Shown one piece after another: positions 13,301 to 24,377 of a stretch of 64,000 nt of DNA. Numbering within the stretch: the first letter of the stretch is position 1; every line of letters begins with the position of its first letter. The notes under the pieces were generated by a model, which saw only the letters and a program-made list of their open reading frames with translations, was not told the DNA's origin and did no database searches. Made by a program: the position numbers and the translations under genes. Source of the stretch: Tanytarsus gracilentus (taxonomy: Eukaryota; Arthropoda; Insecta; Diptera; Chironomidae); NCBI GenBank assembly GCA_038502055.1, contig JAXRKN010000038.1, positions 372,001-436,000 of the forward strand. Direction: 5' to 3'.

Positions 13301-15122
13301 AGTGCCACTAATGTCCATTTTTCAGTACTATGGCTTCATGTATCTCGTTGAACTGGTCATTGGATCAGGAATTGATTGGCATTGATGAGTTTTGATGAAT
13401 GTCCATCATGGCCGGCCAGGAGTGCCATAATGTCCATTTTTCAGAACTATGGGGTACTAATCTAAGACAGCGGAGCTATTGGAAATGGCAACGCCGTTTG
13501 CAGACCCATCTTGTTTTCAAATTTAAGCTCAAGAAAAAGCTCTCAAAAGCTTTTTTGAAAGAGCTTTAAAAAAACTTTTTTAAAAATCCCTTTTTTATTT
13601 TTCCATCAATTCCAAATAGATTATTCCAGTTTTCTAAGCAAACTCTCTACATCAATGAAATTAAATTGTAATCAAATTTCAACCACTCTCCTCAACTCTC
13701 TCTCTCTCATTCATAGATGCGAATGTAATCTGCAAGAATATTCATCAAGCAAAGAGCTCGATAATCTGTGTCGAGAGCCGTACAATGAAACTCGTCTGGG
13801 TTCGCTCTGTTCCGATCGAGGTGAATGTCTTTGCGGACAATGCTGGTGCAATGTAAATTACGGGGGGAAATATTGTGAATGCGATTCATGTCCCATGTAA
13901 GTTCACGTAAATCATCCTCGGCTATAAACCGCAATGAGAATGCTTTTTTAATTAATATTTTACCCCAAAAACTTTTTTTTTATTATTATTGTTCACTGCA
14001 GTTACAATGGATTGGAATGCGGCGGCCGTGGGTATTGTGATTGCGGTGTTTGTCAGTGTCAGCCCGACTACACTGGAACAACATGTGAATGCTCAACGCT
14101 CACAACAAATTGCATTAGTCCCGATAGTAAAATGTCGGACACAAACAAAGTGTGCTCGGGACGTGGAGAGTGCAAATGCAATAAGTGTGAATGTGAAGGC
14201 TCACATTTTGGCAAATTCTGTGAGAGCTCGCCGGGGAATGAAACATTTAATTCGCTCTGTATCTTCTATGAGACATGTGTACAATGTGTTATTAACCGTA
14301 AACTCCAGCATGAGTGTTCCGATTACAAAGAAAAGTGCTCGTCGACTGAAACTGGAGCGCTCTATAAATCTGAATTTTACGACGATATCTCAGGTGAGTC
14401 GTTTTCGGTGGTTTATGATGAATAGTGTGTTCAGGGGTTGGACACTCATTATTTTAAAGATTTTTCTTATAAAAAATATTTAAATTTAAAAATATTTCTT
14501 CGTGTCCACCCCCTGAAATTGTGGGAATTTTCTAATTTTCAACACCATAAATGTCATTAAACTTCGATCGTGTTTATTTAAACTACACAACATTGTTGTA
14601 CGATGAAATTGATAAGAAACTCAAACATATTCACATAAGCCACGCGTAAACACGACCCTCAAGAAGAAATTTCGTGTAAACATACCTAATCATACACATT
14701 TTCTTGGCTTCAATTCAATTTGCTCTTATCGTTGAATCTCTTTAACAGATGCCAACATTATTTGCATAGCGCGAGTGAGATACGACGATGACACTGTGTG
14801 TGAATATAAATTTACATACGATCTCGATGAGAATCAAGAAGCCAATATTAAAATCGAGAACGCAACATGCCCGCCCACGAATGTAGCTTTTTTCTCTATA
14901 GTTGGCGTGATAATTGCAACATTCTTAATTGGACTTTTAATTTTGTTCTTATGTCGACTTCAAATTTGGCTTTCTGATAGGAGAGAATATCAAGCATTTG
15001 TGGCTGAGAGGGAGAAAACTGAATACAAGTACGAAAGTCCACTCTACAAAAGTCCAGTTTCTTACTTCACAAATCCAAACAGTCCCGAACACAAACCTCA
15101 TAATGTCTTCGAATTAAACTAG
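10330..15122 (+). CDS. Integrin beta subunit, beta-nu-like
   Basis: Seven exons (10330-10396, 10470-10540, 10962-11523, 11647-12409, 13717-13896, 14002-14393 and 14749-15122) join in frame to 802 residues, the usual length for the family. Order: signal peptide (about 1-22), PSI domain (CVNQVDCEKC), beta-I/VWA domain with MIDAS D135-L-T-F-T139 and ADMIDAS D142/D143, the SyMBS pattern N-L-D-N-L-E before GGFDAV, a second MIDAS Asp in FASDG, hybrid domain, Cys-rich I-EGF repeats (CSDRGECLCGQC, CGGRGYCDCGVC, CSGRGECKCNKC), beta tail, one membrane span at about 723-748 and a ~50-residue tail with SDRRE. Integrin beta chains pair with an alpha chain as matrix or phagocytic receptors. Oddities: both MIDAS serines are Thr, and the two NPxY tail motifs read SPLY and NPNS. 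This divergence argues for the beta-nu type rather than beta-PS. The paralogue call is inference; the family call is secure. Confidence 0.93.
10541..10961 (+). other. Intron 2 of integrin beta gene
   Basis: A 421-bp phase-0 intron from GTAAAA to TTTCAG. It is AT-rich and no embedded element was recognised. Confidence 0.7.
11562..11612. repeat. Short hairpin H4 in integrin intron 3
   Basis: GTAAGGGGTGGAA faces TTACACCCTCAC about 40 bp later. The arms are imperfect. The hairpin fills nearly half of the 123-bp intron (11524-11646). Confidence 0.4.
12571..13513 (+). mobile_element. Repeat element A, copy 2, in integrin intron 4
   Basis: This is the most complete A copy. It starts TATAGCTCCGCTATATATTA, carries the CCTAGTGCCAAGACATT block and a CTTTCTCA microsatellite (about 12755-12800), then four degenerate tandem units of about 119-120 bp (roughly 13000-13450), and ends AGCGGAGCTATTGGAAATGG followed by GCAGACCCATCTT. 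The TAGCTCCGCT and AGCGGAGCTA motifs near the two ends are inverted repeats of each other. It explains why intron 4 is 1307 bp while its neighbours are 74-421 bp. No transposase frame is present. Confidence 0.8.
13000..13450 (+). repeat. Tandem array, ~119-120 bp units, inside element A
   Basis: The landmark CATTGATGATTTTTGAGGAA recurs at about 13021, 13140 and 13261, and as a variant at 13380. Each unit also contains AATGTCCATTTTTCAG, ACTATGGCTTCATGTAT and GTTGAACTCGTCATTGCATC with scattered substitutions. The same unit, lengthened to 129 bp, forms the core of element B at 38940-39480. Confidence 0.85.
14430..14517. repeat. Short hairpin H5 in integrin intron 6
   Basis: TTCAGGGGTTGGACAC (14430-14445) pairs with GTGTCCACCCCCTGAA (14502-14517), 15 of 16 positions. 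The loop is AT-rich. Flanks AATAGTGTGT and AATTGTGGGA match at 7 of 10 positions and may be a decayed target duplication. Confidence 0.75.
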
Positions 15123-15160
15123 AATTAGACTACTAGATTTAGATTAAAAAAATGTACTTA

Positions 15161-15185
15161 AATAAAAATATTTTCATTCAATAAA
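15161..15185 (+). terminator. Polyadenylation signals of integrin beta gene
   Basis: Two AATAAA hexamers at 15161-15166 and 15180-15185, 39 and 58 bp after the stop codon, imply a very short 3' UTR. Confidence 0.7.
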
Positions 15186-15307
15186 TTTTCAACCAAAACA
15201 TTTCTACACCTAATCTTAATTTCTCTCACACGCAAATGTCACTTTCATAAAACAATTCTCGGTATGAAGATAATTGTCAGTAATTAAGTTGGTGTCAATA
15301 CTGAAAC

Positions 15308-15453
15308 AAGGTGGGTCTGCAAACGGCGTTGCAATTTCTAATAGCTCCGCTTTCTTAGATTAGTAACAACATTGCATAATTTGTGAATAAAGTAATTAAA
15401 GCCGAAGAGTTGGTTTTGGAGGAATCCAAAATTTAAACATAGCGGAGCTATTA
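15308..15453 (-). mobile_element. Repeat element A, copy 3 (internally deleted)
   Basis: Only the two ends remain: GGTGGGTCTGCAAACGGCGT with AGCTCCGCTTTCTTAGATTA on the left, and TCCAAAATTTAAACATAGCG with GAGCTATTA on the right. These match the two ends of the copy at 12571-13513 in reverse, with the tandem array lost. It is MITE-sized (about 146 bp) and begins about 120 bp past the integrin poly(A) signals. Confidence 0.7.
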
Positions 15454-16158
15454 TCATTATCATGCAAACCATTTGTTAATGAATTATTTATTTTCAATTA
15501 ATTAAGCAGTAAATCGAGTAAAAGTTTGTTAAACTCATTATCACGGTTAATGATTTAATGAAAATGTTCAACTAATGAGAACAATAAATTAACGCAGAAT
15601 GTTTAAAAATTCTTAAAGAATTCTAATATTAGAAAGCAATTTTTCTTCTTCATTTTGACATTCGAGCCGAAAATATCTAAATTTAAAGCTGACATCAAAA
15701 TCGAGATTTTTACGTCACTTCAAAAGTTTATTTTCCTTCTTGAAAGAAAACTTCATTATCGATCTTTTACATAGCCTCAAGCGGAGGTGTTCATAACAGA
15801 CGAAATTTAAACTCAATTTAAAAGCTTAAGATTAAATTTGATATCGCGCTTCATGATGCCGGAAAAATTTATTTCTCTACAAAGAAGCATTTTTGATGTG
15901 GGCTGAAGAGCTCTTCTAGATTTCAATGTTCCCTTTTTTCTCGCACACGACCGAATTTTGGTTTTCGTTACGGCAAATTGACTTTTAAAGACTATTTAAA
16001 GAAGAGTAAAAGTGAGAATCTTCCACATAGGCATACTGAAACCTTTTTCTCATCTTATCATTTACACAAAATCTTTAAGCCGACCAATGGAGCGTGATCA
16101 AATCTCTCTATTTTCATATCTTCTCTCAGCTCAAGCTGCGGATGAAAAGTTTTAGGAT

Positions 16159-17195
16159 ATTTTTAGTGTAACCCACGAAGTGGTGTAACACTTATATCGC
16201 CTATTTCCTCCGTCCTCTTCCGTCCGTCTGTTCCATCGAGATCTCGGCCCTGAGATAGCTAGAGACTTCTTTTTCGCCAAATGGTAGTCTATGAATTTGA
16301 TTCCATTTTAGGAATTATGAGGGTCATGACCACAGGTCGTGCCATGGACAGCCCTAAATGCCATTTTTCATACAAATTTCCTTTATATGGCTTCATTATG
16401 TCGTTGAACTCGTATTTGTATCAGGAATCGAAAGGCATTGATGATATTTAGGAATTCTATCATGGCCATCCAAGAGTGCCACCAATGTCCATCACGGCCG
16501 GCCAGTAGTGCCCCTAATGTCCATTTTTTAAAAGTATGGCTTCATGTACCTCGTTGAACTCGTAATTGCATCAGGAATTGATTACATTGTATTTTTGAAG
16601 AATGACCGTCACGGCCGGCCAGGAGTGTCCAAGGAATGCCACTAATGTCCATTTTTTAAAAGTATGGCTTCATGTACCTCGTTGAACTCGGAATTTGACA
16701 GGAATCGATTGGCAGGATCTAAAATGGAACACGTGGAAAATGGACACAGTGGAAAATGGAACACAGTGGAAAATGGAACACAGTGGCAAATGGAACATAG
16801 TGGAAAATGAAACATAGTGGAAAATTGAACATGGTAAAATAAACATAATGGAAAATGAAACACAGTGGAAAATGAATAGTGGAAATGGACATAATGGAAA
16901 ATGAGACACAGTGGAAAATGGAACACAGTGGCAAATGGAAATAGTGGAAAATGGACACAGTGGAAAATGGAACACAGTGGAAAATGGAACAAATAGAAAA
17001 TGGAACATAGTGAAAAATGGAACATGGTGGAAAATGAAACACAGTGGAAATGTAAATAATTGAGAAATATTTTCCATAAGGCTTCCCTTTTGCTTCTCCA
17101 AGGCTTCTTCATAGGACTTGCATGTTACATTTCCAATACTGATCAGTTACAAGTGGGTTACACGGCAACACCCACGTGTGGGTTTTGAAACATTT
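16159..17195 (-). mobile_element. Repeat element B, copy 2 (Helitron-like ends)
   Basis: On the minus strand it runs from AAATGTTTCAAAACCCACAC with GTAACCCACTTGTAAC to CCACTTCGTGGGTTACACTA followed by AAAAAT. These ends match the copies at 38855 and 48067. The interior has degraded copies of the ~129-bp unit (16380-16710) and a private 17-bp minisatellite. No transposase frame was seen. Confidence 0.75.
16720..17050. repeat. Minisatellite, ~17-bp GTGGAAAATGGAACACA units
   Basis: About 20 imperfect units built on TGGAAAATGGAACACAG, with variants TGGACACAG, TGGCAAATGG and TGAAACATAG. It lies inside element B copy 2. All three minus-strand frames are open across it because the unit contains no stop in those frames, which produces a spurious Phe/His/Cys-rich open frame at 16642-17112. 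Confidence 0.85.
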
Positions 17196-20100
17196 TTTTT
17201 GTTTTTCTTGCCATAAAAACCAAAAATGCCTGAAGGTGTGAAAAAAAATCTTTTCTATTGATGGGATCGTGATTTGCAAATGTTTTGAGACGACCCTCGT
17301 CCTCTCATGTTCACTTAACGGTTGAAAAAATATTTTTTGGGTCTAGCGTGGAAGACTTTTTGATATTCTGAAGCTGGAAGGCATTTAAATGCAGATTTGA
17401 GGTTTTCACAAAAATAATTTTAAATAATTTTTTAATAACCTCAAATAATTTATTTAATTTTAACCGTTTTTTAAAATTTAAAATTGTATTTGAATATTTT
17501 TAAATTTTAAATGGCCGTTACAAATTTAAAAAATATTTTTTGCATGTTTTTTAAATTCATTTAATCACCGTCATTGCATTTGATTCAGTTTGCAATGCAT
17601 ACCAAAAAAAGTAGTGAATGTTTCCGATAGGTTGACTGGTTCTAAATCAGTATCTGAAGAATTATAATTGGATTATCCTCAAAAAAGTTACTCAACTGAA
17701 AATAAATTTGACCTTTTCCATACCGCATCCTCAATCATCAACTCGAAACACCCGTGCCCTGGTCTGTATGAACGTATCTTTTGCCCTTACGGCGAAAAGC
17801 TTTGTTATTTCTCACTCTTTTTCCTCTCCTCTCAAAGGGATGCAAAATTTGTAAATCTTTTAGATTTATTTTAACAATTTTCGCATTCTTTTTTGCCACC
17901 CGCATATTTCTCTCTGCTGAAACCTTTTTTCTGGTGTTTTTATCTCCTCTTGATTAATTAAAATTGTTGATGATGATGATAATTAGAACACCATTGAAGA
18001 TTATTCAGATTTTTTTTAACGAGGTCGAGAAAAAAGTTTCAATCATGAACAATTCAGTCGCGCCAACACAAATCCACTTTGCAAACTCAAACACGCGTTT
18101 TGCACACAATTTTAATAAAAAAAAAGATGAACTGAATCACGTTTCGGTACTTTCTCTCGCCAAATCTCAAGGCTCATAAGTCATGACAAATGAAAAAGCT
18201 GGTTTATAAAAGTTCGTATACGAAAAAAAAAGAATTATCGACACATAATCGTAAATGCTACGTGAAATTAGGCAATAAAAGTTGAAAAGTGGCGTCGTTT
18301 CTTCGCGGAAAGCTGTGTAAGCGTTTAAAATGTTGTGTGTATGGCTTAACGTGAAAAGAAAAAAAGATTAATAGACTTCTAATGAAGGCAATTGCGTGAT
18401 GTTGTCGAAAGATTTTTTGTAGAAAGTTGACTTGAGGTTAAAAAAGATTTTGTAATTTTCAAGGGGAGTTTTTCTTTGTAATTTAATAATTTATTTCCAC
18501 ACTCAATATTTTTTATGGTGAAAAACTGTTTTCATTCAGATATCGCAAATCCACAACCCTTACAGATTTACCTTTATCATATATGAAATAAACTCACAGT
18601 GTATGTGAAAAATAAATTTCTTTACAAAATGTAAAGCTTTAAATCCACCTCAAAAGATTGTTTGCAATGGAAATTCGAGAATTTTATGGATTTCTATAAA
18701 CTGGCAAGAGCTTAAGCGACAAAAAGCCGACACAAGGTCTCATTGTAATGCATATAAACTCACAAAAATGGGCTGAACCATAAAAAGATCATGAAAAGGG
18801 GTCATAAAGTGTCTTTTGGAATAATAAAAACCAAAAACCCTCAAAACTGGATTTTATTTAACAAATTTATCATAAAGGGAATAAAATTTAATTTTTATAA
18901 AAGCTGAAAATTGACAATAAACAATTTTTCATTTCCTTGTCACTAAGCAATGCAAACGGGAGCAATAAACAACTCTTTTAAGAGGGAAGCGATGAAAAAT
19001 TGTTTTAAATTAACTTTTTCATTTTTTTTATTAAAAAAACTTTAACAATAGATAAAAGTTTTTAAATAAATAGGGGAAAATAATAAAAAATGGCACTAAA
19101 AAATTTCAAAAGTTTAAAAAAATTATGATTTATAAAAATTATTGTATCAAAACCAAAAGCAAAAAAAACCATTTGTAGCTTACACACACTTGACATCTCT
19201 TTGATCTCATAGTGCACAACACCTAGGCAATTGAGTTGTACATCAAACTACATTTTTCTTTTGTTCGCCGTCAACGAAACGAGAGTCATGAGTGAGAGCT
19301 TGGAGAGCATTTCTAGCTAATGCAAAAGAGTCATTCATTGGCATAGAGCGAGAAAAAGAAAGCACTTGAAAAGGCACTTCACTTTTACGACAAATACAAT
19401 GCAGGGAGAAGCTTTTTTGAGAGATGAAGAGAAAAAATATTTTTTATATGCCTTTTATGCAAATTTTCAACATCACAAACGGGGATTTAGGAATATGCGA
19501 AAACTTGTAAGCTTTTTCCCTTCTCGCTGTTTAGCCGAAGCTTTAGAGTTTCGCATGAATATTGTTTTTATTATTATATGCGATAAGCATCATGAAGTTA
19601 CCGAAACACCCCCCGGGAGAGAGAGAGAGAGTTAAGCTTAAGCAATCTCATTGAAGCTTTTATCCATTTTGAGCATACTGCAACTTCATATTGCTGGTGA
19701 GGAAGTGAAATAATATAACAAAAAGTTTCTCTTTTAAAATCGCAAACAACTCAGCAAGTTTTAGAGGGTAAAAACTCAGGTTAAGTAGAAAGTAAAATTT
19801 TCAAAAAATTTAGTCTCAAAATTTATAAATCAAATTTTGCGTTAAAATTAGTTTTAATTGTTAATGTTTTGCTAAATCCATAGTTTCCTGCCCCTTACAA
19901 TTTCCTTGTTTATGTTTCTTTATTTTCTTTTTGCCAATTTCACTCGGAGATGATGAAAAGATCTTTAAACATTATTTTTTTGTTCCTGACGTTGTTGTCG
20001 GGCACTTTTTCCTTTCCTCCAGCTCCTGCAAAGTAAATATTTTGAAAGTAATTCACTAACAATCAGTCTTCCGCTCTTTTTCATCTCCTCTTAACTGATT

Positions 20101-23100
20101 CTACCCTCAACCCGAGTAGAAATGAGCACATTTCATGCAAGATGTCGATGATGATACCGGAGATGATTAGATTGGACTCTAACAATATTGGATGAAAAAC
20201 ATACGGAAGTTGGTAGATGGGTTGAGAAGAATCTGTATTTTTTAGTTCCACAAAATTAAAAACTCATTCATTCGTTGCATTCTCTTTAAAAAGGTTCTTT
20301 TAATTTTCCCATCTTCGTCATCATCATAATTGACGAAGAGCATAAAATGCGTAGGGGAGGACATGAAGTGAGGATACACAAGTGAAAAGTGAAAGCACGT
20401 GGGATTGGGAAAATAATCACAAATAATTAACGCAAACCTTCGTTAGGCTCATTGAAAGCGACAGCAATCTTCGTCATGTCGAAAACGCAATTAACATTGA
20501 CTTATGTTCTTTCACATATTTTTTTTCGAACTCTCAACGGAGAAAAATCAGTTTTGAAGGAAATAGACGTGAAAGAATTCATGAATGCCTTTTCATCGTG
20601 CAGTCTGAGAATATTTCTTTTGAAAATGTCAGCGGCAGATGGAACGAAAGTGAGAAAAACTTAATAAGTTATGGCAACGTGTATGCTCGAAAGATGTGAA
20701 TAATGAATGCTGTGTTTGGTATGCAAACAGCATTCATAAAAAATCATTGACACAGCTCACAAAAATATTTTTCATAACCTCGCACATGCACGAATATCCA
20801 TCCATAATCCTTTCAAAAAATATTCTCCTTGAATATGCAAAGTGACGTCATAAATACAAAAGAGGAGTAGAGTTACATCATGCATGCGATATCAACATGT
20901 ATTTTGAGCACTCTTGAGTCATGCATTCTAGGAAGATAAACAAAGAGTCAAGGGAACCGTTGTTAAGATTTTATTTTGATCCTTAAAGAAGTAACTTCAA
21001 ATTATTTTAATTAAATTTTATTCAAAATCAAAAAAAAAAACATTTTTTGACTCTCTCCAAAAAAATCTTAAATTTTCATCTCATTGCTGCCAAATTTTCG
21101 TTTTCTTTATTCACCATGGGAATGAAATATGCAAATGCCAGCTCCGTAGTCGCTTTATATTTTTAAAGGTGACACAGACGAGAGGCAAGACAAAATCCAA
21201 CCAACACACATGCATTAACGTGCTCGAAAAGGAAGAGCAAAATTTTCCCCTCAGGTACTCACCGAAAAAATAAAAAATTCTAAACTTTTTTATGGGAGGG
21301 TAAGATCATAAGCAACAATTTTTCCGATACAAGCGAAGTGATTTCGGAAATGATGTGAGACTGATTTGCATACACTGAAGTTCATCTGAAAATGATTCGT
21401 TTTTCGTATTCATCCCACAAATAGATTTTTATATTCTCTAGGATTTGAGAAGGCAGAAGAAAAATTGATAAATTTATCCGTCAAGAGTGAGAGCTTTAGT
21501 GCCGGATGCGTGTATGCTTGAATGTAAATGAGCTTCATGCATAATTTATCAGACACAATGAATATTTCTCACTTTGATAAAACCATGAATGAGAAGAAGA
21601 AAAAAATTAATTAGAATTTTTGAAATTTATCTAAAAATTAAATTAATTTTTTTAAATTTTTATAAATCACAATAAAAAACGAATTTCATCGTGTCCTAAC
21701 CTTAAACTTTTTTTAATTCTTCCATTTCCTCATTTTATCCTGATGCTGTTTCACGCTCGATTTAATCGTTCGCTAATGTAGATAGATACGATAGAACATT
21801 TTCTTCCTTTCTTTGTTTCCACATTTACAATGTAAACAATGTGCTTGACACATCCACTCTTGAATATAATCATTGTTTTTAAAGCGAAAAAGATTTTTTT
21901 CTTCTCAAAGTTGGTGTAAAAATTTTACTGCTTTAAGGAAAATTTGAGTCTGAATTTTATTGATCGAGAAAATATTTTTTTGTGTCATAAAGAAATTTAA
22001 AGACGAGAAAAAGTTGCCAAATAAATATGAATAAAAAAAATTCGCCACATGACTTGATTCTCATAAAATTTATATATAGCTCATAATTTTAATACCTGAA
22101 AATGCGTTTGATATTAAATTATGTGACATTTTAAAGCCCCCGCAAAATTTAATTTGAATAAAATGGGAAAATAAAATTAATTCGCTCTATAATTTTAATA
22201 ATTAATGCACATTTGCCTTAGTTTATGCTCGTAAATATCATTCGAGTCGCTCCATGAGACTTTAATATCTACCAAAAAAATATTTATGAGTTCTCTCCAT
22301 TTATTTCCGAGACCGAACAATTTAAATTTTAAGATAAATAAGAAGAAGAAATAATGGAAGAGACAATTTTCATGAAAGAGATCCATGAGTGGTGATAAAA
22401 GTTAAATTTAATTCATTTAATATTTAAATTGCTTTCAAATCAGTTCCAATTTCGATAAAATTATCATTTAAAAGTTTTCTCTCACTGAGGGATTTCTAAA
22501 TAATTGAACAATGCTTATCTATTCTAATGAACACATGAAAGGGATGTGGAGGTGAGCTTTAGTCGTATTTGACCTCATAAATGTATTCAAAAATCAACAT
22601 AAAAGGCAGAAAGCTATAAATAAAAAATTTTCATTTGGTTTATGAAACTCTACCACAACTTAAAGATGATATAAAAACCATAATTTTTTAAATCACGAGT
22701 TTTCAACTAGATTCAAAAGTTTACTCACAAAAAACTCATTGTTAACGTTTTTTGAAAAATTCATCCAGACATGCCTTAGTTCCTTAAATATTTGTTGCTT
22801 TCCTTCCTGTGAATTTATTATATGCTCACAACCCGTAAGGATTTCCTCACCTCATACAAGAATACCTTAAGAAACGAGGTAAAATTTTCTCCATTCTCCA
22901 TGCACAAAAAAATCATGAAAATTTATGGTTTACAATGCATTTTACTACACAGAGAGATGTGGCGAAAGAAGGAAATGGGAACAAATTTATCAAAATTATC
23001 GTAATAAAAATATATTGTCGTCACACACACACAAATTTTCTTTTCCATATCAATTTCTGATGATCCTCAAAATCGATTTTCTTTTTTTTCTGCTGACGAG

Positions 23101-24333
23101 TGCAAGAAAACTTTTTACTTCATCAAAAAAAACTTTAGATACTGTAAGTAAATACGACCTCGAAGTTGAATGATAAAAAAAGAGACATCATGGGCTAGGA
23201 AGATTCAATTTGTTTTGGATTTATTTGCAGAGCCATTCAACTACAGAAATTCAATCTCCGGAGAATCTCTCTATCGTGTGAGAGCAAATATAAGCGGAAG
23301 GAAAAGCCAAAAAGCAATTGAATCTTGAACAACAATTTTTCACTGGAAAAAAAGTGAGAGAAAAACTTTTTTCCTACGTTGAACGCTGAGAGAAAAAAGT
23401 TTTTTTTGTCGATGGCACACCAGGAAATTCGTCTTCATTATTATTGAATGATTTCATGCAAGAGAATAGAAAATATATGTATTGAGGGATGAGGACAAAA
23501 AGTATAAAAATAAATAAAGAAATGTCAAGAACTTTTCAACTTTATCCATCTCAACTTTCATTGTTGAATCTTTCTTGGACTCTCGAGATTTAAAAATGAT
23601 TATTATGAAGATGATTATTTTCTTAAATGGATATTAAAATCTTAAAAATTTAATTTTTCCGTTGAATTTAAAAAATTAAATTTCCTGGAATTTTGATTTC
23701 TTAGATTTTCTGTTTCTTTAAATTGATTTCATAAATTTCCAAAAAAATATCAAACAACAATAAAGCTGTCATCGTTCATCGCCCACCTTTCGTTACATCA
23801 ACTTTAATGCGATGAAAAGATTTAAAAGACAGAAAACATTTAACCTGTGGCACTCGACCTTGTTTTATAAATTTTTAATCACGTTTTCATTAGTTTTGTT
23901 TGTTTTCTTATCCTTCCGACTCGCACACAAACAGAAGAGAAGAGCTTTGAGGCAATTAAGAAATCCTCGCGCGTGCTTTTACCCAATATATTTGTTCTCT
24001 CTGTTTTAGTGATGGCGAGAGAAAATTTTACGCTTTTAAAACAAAACAAAGAGAAACCATCGAGCCTTTGAAAAATTAGCTTTAATTATGGGGAGATTTT
24101 CATGCTGAGCGGAATTGAAATTTTATACAATAAATTTGACATTTAAAATATTTAAAGTTTTAAATTTTTACAACTTAAGTAATGAAAATGAATAAAAATA
24201 TTTAACCACCTCAATTCACTAACACTAATATGATTTAAAATTATTTTGCAACAATTTAATCTCAGTATTATCATGCTTACATTTTAATAGTTTTAAAAAC
24301 TACATTGTGTCAATAAGTTGCAACTAAAGACAT

Positions 24334-24339
24334 TTTATT
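24334..24339 (-). terminator. Polyadenylation signal of TRIM45-like gene
   Basis: AATAAA on the minus strand, 39 nt after the predicted stop codon at 24378. Its position supports the last exon proposed for this gene. Confidence 0.6.
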
Positions 24340-24377
24340 CATAATTAAATTGACACAAATAAGGTGAGTGCAATTAG

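Larger units (their letters stand above)
15186..24333. other. Intergenic: integrin beta gene to TRIM45-like gene
   Basis: About 9.1 kb with no credible coding exon. It holds the truncated A copy at 15308-15453 and B copy 2 with its minisatellite at 16159-17195. The rest is AT-rich with purine-rich stretches. The open frames here are short and lack domain signatures, or come from the minisatellite. Confidence 0.6.

Noticed and set aside
13989..14483. 164-codon plus-strand open frame
   Set aside because: It overlaps integrin exon 6 in another frame; the true frame gives clear I-EGF repeats.
16642..17112. 156-codon minus-strand open frame rich in Phe, His, Cys and Pro
   Set aside because: It is produced by the 17-bp minisatellite; all three minus-strand frames are open there and the peptide is a simple repeat.
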